NCBI GenBank assembly: GCA_902544135.1 | Contig: CACCBF010000003.1 | Location: 1 to 64,000 of the forward strand | Reading direction: 5' to 3' | Origin: an uncultured Pelagibacteraceae bacterium | Lineage (GTDB): Bacteria > Pseudomonadota > Alphaproteobacteria > Pelagibacterales > Pelagibacteraceae | DNA length: 64,000 bases | Part shown: one piece after another, positions 62,602-64,000 of the stretch | Layout: each line of letters begins with the position of its first letter | How positions within the stretch are numbered: the stretch's first letter is position 1 | Notes under the pieces: generated by a model | What the model was told of the DNA's origin: nothing | Seen by the model: the letters and a program-made list of their open reading frames with translations, nothing else | Database searches by the model: none | Translations under genes and position numbers: made by a program

Positions 62602-63471
62602 ATGAAAGTAAAAATTATAATCCCTATTTATAACGATTGGCAGTCAGTGTTTAAACTTTTTGAGGAAATTGATAATTTAAAAATAGATAAAAATTTTGAG
62701 ATATCTATTATTGTTGTTAACGATGCCTCAAACCATGATCGATCAAATGAGGAAATCAATTTTGATAATATTCAATCTATAAAGATTTTAAACATGAAAA
62801 AAAACCAAGGACATGCAAGATGTATAGCTACTGGACTAAAATATATTTTGGATAAAGATGAATTTGACTATGCAATACCAATGGATGGAGACGGTGAAGA
62901 CAGACCAGAGGAAATAAAAAATTTTTTAGATCAAATCAAAGATACAGATAGTGTTACGGTTGTGGGAGAGAGAGTAAAAAGATCAGAGAACTTATTATTT
63001 AAAATTTGTTATCAGTTACATAAGTTGGTAACTTTAACCTTCACTGGTAAATCAATAAAATTTGGAAACTTTACTTGTTTACCAAAAAAGACAGTCGAAA
63101 ATATGATTAATGAAAAAGCCACTTGGAATAGTTTTTCTGGCTCTTTATCTAAAGTAGAAAAAAATTTCATAAAAGTGCCATCGATCAGAGGAACTAGATA
63201 TTTTGGACCATCTAAAATGAGTTTTTTAAATTTGATAAAACATTCATTGTCTATCATCAGTGTTTTTAAAAAAACTTTTTTAATACGTTCTGCTGTATTT
63301 ATAGTTTTATATATATTATTAATTAAAAGTAATGCCTCTGTGATAACGGCGTTACCTTTGATATTCCTACTAATAGCAGTTTATTCCGTATCAAATTTAG
63401 CATTGAGAGAAAATATGGATGAATTCAAAAATTCTCTAAGTCAAATAGAGAGCATAGATAATATTAAATGA
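62602..63471 (+). CDS. Family 2 glycosyltransferase (DPM/undecaprenyl-phosphate type)
   Basis: IIPIYNDWQSVFKLFEEI, IIVVNDASNHDRS, AIPMDGDGEDRPEEI, C-terminal TM helices. Confidence 0.88.
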   Translation: MKVKIIIPIYNDWQSVFKLFEEIDNLKIDKNFEISIIVVNDASNHDRSNEEINFDNIQSIKILNMKKNQGHARCIATGLKYILDKDEFDYAIPMDGDGEDRPEEIKNFLDQIKDTDSVTVVGERVKRSENLLFKICYQLHKLVTLTFTGKSIKFGNFTCLPKKTVENMINEKATWNSFSGSLSKVEKNFIKVPSIRGTRYFGPSKMSFLNLIKHSLSIISVFKKTFLIRSAVFIVLYILLIKSNASVITALPLIFLLIAVYSVSNLALRENMDEFKNSLSQIESIDNIK

Positions 63472-64000
63472 AAAAAAGAGATCTTTATTACGAGCGAATA
63501 CCAACTAAATTTTTCAGAGAAAATGTCAAATATCTGGGTAATATTTTAGGTAGAGTTATCAAAGAACAAGAAGGACAAAAGTTTTTTGAATTAGTTGAAA
63601 AAGTTAGAAAATTATCAAAAGCTAACAAAATAAATTCTAAAGATAATCGAACTAATCAAACAGTAATTAAAGCAATTAAAAAACTGAGCCCAAAAAATTC
63701 ATTTAAATTAACTAGAGCATTCACACATTTTATGAATTTTATAAATTTAGCTGATTTAATTGATGCTTCTAGAAAGCTAAATGAATATGAAAATAGTAAT
63801 AAGAAAACTTCAAATAACAACATATTTATAGAAGAAATATTTGAGGATCTCTTTAGAAATAAAAAAATTTCAGAAACAAAAATATACAATACCGCCAAAA
63901 ACTTGAAAATTGGAATTGTATTGACTGCACACCCGACCGAAGTAAAGAGAAGAACTCTTATTCAAAAATATCATAATATAATTGAAATTCTTGAACAAAG
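63468..64000 (+). CDS. ppc: Phosphoenolpyruvate carboxylase, N-terminal part (runs off window)
   Basis: Open frame from ATG 63468 (overlaps GT2 stop) to window end; IVLTAHPTEVKRRTLIQK signature. Confidence 0.9.
   Translation, partial: MKKRDLYYERIPTKFFRENVKYLGNILGRVIKEQEGQKFFELVEKVRKLSKANKINSKDNRTNQTVIKAIKKLSPKNSFKLTRAFTHFMNFINLADLIDASRKLNEYENSNKKTSNNNIFIEEIFEDLFRNKKISETKIYNTAKNLKIGIVLTAHPTEVKRRTLIQKYHNIIEILEQ

Noticed and set aside
1-64000. CRISPR arrays, IS elements, prophage or defense islands
   Set aside because: No spaced direct-repeat arrays, transposase, integrase, phage structural or nuclease-defense genes were seen in the ORFs or intergenic regions.

Overview
AT-rich, densely packed alphaproteobacterial chromosome segment. 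The gene content (blue-type proteorhodopsin followed by ferredoxin and a ferredoxin reductase, very short or overlapping gene junctions) fits a SAR11/Pelagibacterales genome. Most of the window is core: carAB, yqeY, dnaG, rpoD, three tRNAs, mlaA/mlaC, RNase P RNA, a complete division/cell-wall (dcw) cluster from mraZ to ligA, pepP, uvrD/pcrA-type helicase, fumC, nadAC, ygfZ, dihydroorotase, an SMR transporter, prpE/acs, proteorhodopsin, ferredoxin, FNR, GST, dksA, GT39, GT2, and the start of ppc. The points most worth a second look are: (1) a half-length FtsA-like protein that keeps the N-terminal/SHS2 half and a C-terminal amphipathic tail but has no ATPase half, together with ftsZ moved to directly after mraZ; (2) a tRNA-Val(GAC) with perfect stems but non-canonical D- and T-loops; (3) a mraZ promoter in which three exactly 10-bp-phased CCCA boxes flank and cover the -10; (4) two abutting perfect inverted repeats just upstream of proteorhodopsin, and a strong intrinsic terminator just after it; (5) three tandem propeller-like/autotransporter-like surface protein paralogs in one operon with a CHASE2-PP2C phosphatase, plus a fourth copy next to tRNA-Leu; (6) two unannotated micro-membrane-protein ORFs translationally coupled to dksA. 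No CRISPR array, prophage, IS element or rRNA was seen.
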